Source of the DNA: Alphaproteobacteria bacterium
Lineage (GTDB): Bacteria > Pseudomonadota > Alphaproteobacteria > Reyranellales > Reyranellaceae
Assembly: GCA_019635875.1 (NCBI GenBank)
Contig: JAHBYP010000002.1
Span: 682,001 to 746,000 of the forward strand
Reading direction: 5' to 3'
DNA length: 64,000 nucleotides
Position 1 is the stretch's first letter; the number at the start of each line of letters is the position of its first letter. The notes beneath the pieces were generated by a model that searched no databases, was not told the origin of the DNA, and saw only the letters and a program-made list of their open reading frames with translations. Shown piece after piece: positions 61,297 to 64,000 of the stretch. A program made the position numbers and the translations under genes.

Positions 61297-62408
61297 GCCG
61301 CCGCCCCCGTCGCGCGGCGCGCCAGCATCGCCGCCAGCGCCGCTCCGATGCGCGCCTGGGCCGCCGGCAGATCATGATCGCGATCGACCCGCGCGCCTGC
61401 GCCGGCGGCGAGCGCCGCGCGGCGCGCCGGATCGACCAGCAGCGCGCGCACTGCATCGGCGAAGGCCTGCGCGTCGCCCAGGGCCGGCAGCAGACCCGAT
61501 TCGCCGTCGCCGATCACGGCGGGCACGCCGCGCGTGCGCCCAGCGACGACGGGCAAGCCCGCCGCCTGCGCCTCGAGCAGCGCGATGCCATAGGCTTCGT
61601 TGATCGCCGGCCAGACCAGCAGGTCGGCCGCGGCATAGATCGCGGGCAGCCCCGCGGCTTCAGCTGCGCCGTGGAGGACGACGCGATCTACCAGCGGCGC
61701 GAAGGCGGCCTCGACGTCGCCGCGCACCTCGCCATCGCCCACTATCATTAGCCGCCAGTCGAGATCGCGCACGCGCTGCAGCGCGTCGGCGAGCAGGCGA
61801 TAGGAGGCGAGCTTGTCACCCGGTCGCATCATGCCGACGGCGAGAAGCATCGGCACGCCATCGCGCGGAGGGCGGCGGACGGCGCGAAACGGCTCGACGT
61901 CGAGGAAGGGCGGTATCGTCGCCGCGGCGTCGGGCGTGCGCAGTAGCGGCGCGATCATCGGCGCGTCGTCAGGATTGAGCGTCAGCACGAGGTCGGCGGC
62001 GGCGATCGCCTCGCCCACCGCGCGATGGCCGACATCCCACGGCCCGCCGGCGCGCTTGGGCGCGTACGACGCCTCGGCAACGACATAGGGGATGTTCAGC
62101 GCCGCGCTCACGCCCGGGCCCAGCCAGTCGGGCCGCTTGTACCAGAGGTGATATGTGAACCACAGGTCGGGCCGCTGGCCGATCAGCTCGGGCAGGCGCG
62201 CCAGATGGCGGTCGCGGTCCTCGGCCAAGCGCCCGGGCTCGACAAGGCCGCGTCGGCCGGGCTGGTGGCGGTCGACGGCGATCACCTCGTGGCCCAGCCG
62301 GTGCAGGATGGCAGCCAGCGCCCGCGCCATCGAGCGGTCGCCGGAAGGCGTCGGATGGTCGAGCGGCTTGAGCGGCGTGTGGAACGCGATCCGCATGCGG
62401 GGGGACAT
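61293..62408 (-). CDS. Glycosyltransferase family 4 protein, copy 1
   Basis: 371 aa. N-terminal domain: MRIAFHTPLKPLDHPTPSGD; C-terminal GT-B donor site: VDRVVLHGAAEAAGLPAIYA, then VWPAINEAYGIALLEAQAAG, the conserved E-x7-E signature of GT4. ATG 62408 (or 62396) with no clear ribosome site; it starts 5 bp after the upstream stop, and its own stop overlaps the phosphatase ATG. Sugar unknown. Confidence 0.9.
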   Translation of the reverse strand: MSPRMRIAFHTPLKPLDHPTPSGDRSMARALAAILHRLGHEVIAVDRHQPGRRGLVEPGRLAEDRDRHLARLPELIGQRPDLWFTYHLWYKRPDWLGPGVSAALNIPYVVAEASYAPKRAGGPWDVGHRAVGEAIAAADLVLTLNPDDAPMIAPLLRTPDAAATIPPFLDVEPFRAVRRPPRDGVPMLLAVGMMRPGDKLASYRLLADALQRVRDLDWRLMIVGDGEVRGDVEAAFAPLVDRVVLHGAAEAAGLPAIYAAADLLVWPAINEAYGIALLEAQAAGLPVVAGRTRGVPAVIGDGESGLLPALGDAQAFADAVRALLVDPARRAALAAGAGARVDRDHDLPAAQARIGAALAAMLARRATGAAA

Positions 62409-62413
62409 AGCAT

Positions 62414-63655
62414 CTATCGACGCAGACGGGCGACCAGACGCTCGATGCCGGCCTCGAAGGAGAACCGCCGGAGCACCGTCTCGAAGCCGCCCTGGCCCAG
62501 TCGCGCGCGCAAGGCGGGATCACGGATCAGGCGCTCGATCGCCTGCGCCAGCGCCGCCGGATCGCGCGGTGGCACGAGCAACCCGCTCCTGCCGTCGTCG
62601 ATCAGCTCGGGAATTGCCGAGACGCGCGTGGCGACGCACGGCAGCGCCTGGCTCTGCGCCTCCATCAGCACATTCGGCAGGCCGTCGCGATCGCCGTCGC
62701 TGGCGATGCGGCTGGCCAGGACGAAGAGATCGGCATAGCCATAGGCATTGAAGACGAAGGGCTGTGCCTGCGCGCCATGCCAGGTGCAGCGATCGGCGAT
62801 ACCCAGGCGGCGCGCCTGCGCCTTCAGCTGCTCGCCAAGCGGGCCGCCCCCGATATGGCCGAAGCTCCAGTTGAGGCTCGCGGGCAGTCGCGCCAGGGCT
62901 TCGAGCAGATCGTCGAGTCCCTTCTTCTCGACGCGTCGCCCCACCGAGAGGATGGTCACGGGGTCGGCGGCGGCGCTGCCGTTGCGCGGTGGCCGCGGCG
63001 GCGGCGGCGGCGGCAGATGTGCCAGATCGAGGCCGTGGTAGACCAGCTGGACGCGATCCCTGGTCGGCGCCAGCGGCGCGAGATGGTCGCGACCCGTCGC
63101 GGTGCAGGTCACCAGCCACTGGCAATCGGCGAGCTTCTCGCGGATCTCCCAGGCCGGCGTGGTCCACACGTCCTTGGCGTGCGCGGAACCGCTCCATGGC
63201 AGGCCGCGGATCATCGCGGCGTAGCGCGTCACCGAGGCCGGCGTGTGCAGGAAGTGCACGTGCAGCGCCTTCACGCTGGCCGCCAGCTCGTGCGCCAGCA
63301 CCAGCGCCTGGCCCCAGCGGCGGCCGCGATTGGGCGTCCGATCCCGCCGCCAGTCGGCCAGCCATTGCCGAGACGCGGCGCGATAGCCCGGCAGGCGGCG
63401 TACCGCCCACCACGCCTTCAGCACGCGCAGAGGTTCCTGATGGAGGTATTCCGGCAGGTACAGCAGCCCGGCGCGGATGCGCCGATGGACCGGGTGCGTC
63501 TTGCTCTCGGTCGGATGGCGCAACGAGACGATCACGATATCGAGCCCGCGGTCCTCGAAGGCAGCGATCTCCTGGGCGATGAAGGTCTCCGACAGCCGCG
63601 GATAGCCTTTGACGACGATGGCCAGGGTGGGGCCGGGACCGGCCGGAGCGATCAC
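62414..63655 (-). CDS. Glycosyltransferase family 4 protein, copy 2
   Basis: 413 aa. KGYPRLSETFIAQEIAAFED is the acceptor-domain start found in colanic/exopolysaccharide transferases; the donor part has VTILSVGRRVEKKGLDDLLE and GLPNVLMEAQSQALPCVATR with the E-x7-E signature. It contains a proline-rich loop (LAHLPPPPPPRPPRNGS) that may be disordered. It starts with GTG at 63655, overlapping the upstream stop (GTGA). The relation to copy 1 is only by fold. Confidence 0.9.
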   Translation of the reverse strand: MIAPAGPGPTLAIVVKGYPRLSETFIAQEIAAFEDRGLDIVIVSLRHPTESKTHPVHRRIRAGLLYLPEYLHQEPLRVLKAWWAVRRLPGYRAASRQWLADWRRDRTPNRGRRWGQALVLAHELAASVKALHVHFLHTPASVTRYAAMIRGLPWSGSAHAKDVWTTPAWEIREKLADCQWLVTCTATGRDHLAPLAPTRDRVQLVYHGLDLAHLPPPPPPRPPRNGSAAADPVTILSVGRRVEKKGLDDLLEALARLPASLNWSFGHIGGGPLGEQLKAQARRLGIADRCTWHGAQAQPFVFNAYGYADLFVLASRIASDGDRDGLPNVLMEAQSQALPCVATRVSAIPELIDDGRSGLLVPPRDPAALAQAIERLIRDPALRARLGQGGFETVLRRFSFEAGIERLVARLRR

Positions 63656-64000
63656 GCCTGTCTACGCCGCCGCGCCGTGTCGGAGATCGCGGCATCGTCC
63701 TGCGGCAGCAGTACCGGCACCGGCCGCCACAGCGGACGCCTGACATGGCGCGCCACCAGCTTGCCGACATTGGGCAGCCCGTCGAGCAGGCCGGGGATCA
63801 CCACCTCCGACGGCAGGCCCTGCTGCGGCAACTGCCGCAGCGCCGTCGCCATCTTCGCCGGATCGCGCACGCCGTCGTCGGCCAGCATGTTGGCCAGGCC
63901 GAGCTGTCGCGCGCCCTGGGCGCGGATGAACTGCTCTCGCCGCGGCACGGTGCGCGGCACGATCAGCGCCTTCTTGTCGAAGGACAGGATCTCGCAGAAG
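63652..64000 (-). CDS. MurG-like glycosyltransferase (partial, C-terminal part)
   Basis: The frame enters from the right edge; 115 codons are visible. FCEILSFDKKALIVPRTVPR matches the substrate-binding loop of GT28-type enzymes, followed by EQFIRAQGARQLGLANMLAD. It resembles the C-terminal region of the gene at 59546 only in general architecture. An ATG or GTG at 63960 is not a real start. It begins the visible part of the operon, so the operon extends to the right. Confidence 0.8.
   Translation of the reverse strand, partial: FCEILSFDKKALIVPRTVPRREQFIRAQGARQLGLANMLADDGVRDPAKMATALRQLPQQGLPSEVVIPGLLDGLPNVGKLVARHVRRPLWRPVPVLLPQDDAAISDTARRRRQA

Overview
The window is about 70% GC, densely coded and chromosomal in character. 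It looks like an alphaproteobacterium, probably a soil or water Rhodospirillales/Rhizobiales relative such as the Reyranella type; this genus-level guess is inference. The support is a set of alphaproteobacterial markers: TimA (Tim44 domain) next to MltA, HspQ, the yggT-DUF167-folD block, TorF-family porin beside glnK-amtB, DUF6356, and many ATGA stop/start overlaps. I see no phage, integron, CRISPR array or insertion sequence. The mobile-looking DNA is a set of short palindromic intergenic repeats.

Layout. 1-1750: end of a phosphonate importer (phnC, partial phnD) and a small lipoprotein. 1842-6897: two glnK-amtB pairs in tandem, and a divergent TorF porin; both divergent genes have sigma-54 type promoters in a shared 437-bp control region. 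6992-14404: a UbiH-type hydroxylase, SRPBCC and cupin proteins, an HpaB-type flavin hydroxylase with a divergent LysR regulator, an SLC13/TrkA-C permease, an Lrp regulator and DUF6356. 14441-23164: OsmC, YeeE/YedE, an epoxide-hydrolase-like protein, a large lipoprotein with a phospholipase A2 motif, a tiny secreted peptide, MsrB, a KamA-type radical SAM enzyme with a coupled TPR protein, and an orphan phage-replication-like protein. 23373-29993: an accessory catabolic locus (alpha/beta hydrolase, amino acid synthesis family protein, Asp-box propeller, two TctC binding proteins, two tandem GSTs, GntR/FCD regulator) built around one palindromic operator region. 30159-35237: housekeeping (folD, DUF167, yggT, FHA protein, RidA, tRNA-Ala, zinc deacylase-like protein).

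35301-42504: one long minus-strand series timA-mltA-lutA-lutB-lutC-methyltransferase-two solute-binding proteins. Gaps in it are at most 27 bp. 42631-45809: class III nucleotidyl cyclase, methyltransferase and metallo-beta-lactamase-fold hydrolase. 46058-51714: HspQ, histidine phosphatase, hypothetical secreted protein, a diiron carboxylate protein divergent from its likely [2Fe-2S] reductase, and a CorC-type protein.

51761-64000: the most distinctive region, a minus-strand series entering from the right edge. It holds a MurG-like glycosyltransferase fragment, two GT4 glycosyltransferases, a histidine phosphatase, a MurG-like glycosyltransferase, a NodB-like deacetylase, a PH-like membrane protein, and then a complete YejABEF/Opp-type importer (fused double ATPase, binding protein, small membrane protein, two permeases). 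Almost every junction is an ATGA/GTGA overlap, so glycan enzymes and importer look like one transcription unit. One repeat element sits inside the coding sequence of the binding protein's signal peptide, and the ATPase carries a 21-codon tandem duplication.

Annotation limits: functions are from motif and family recognition by eye. No database search was run.
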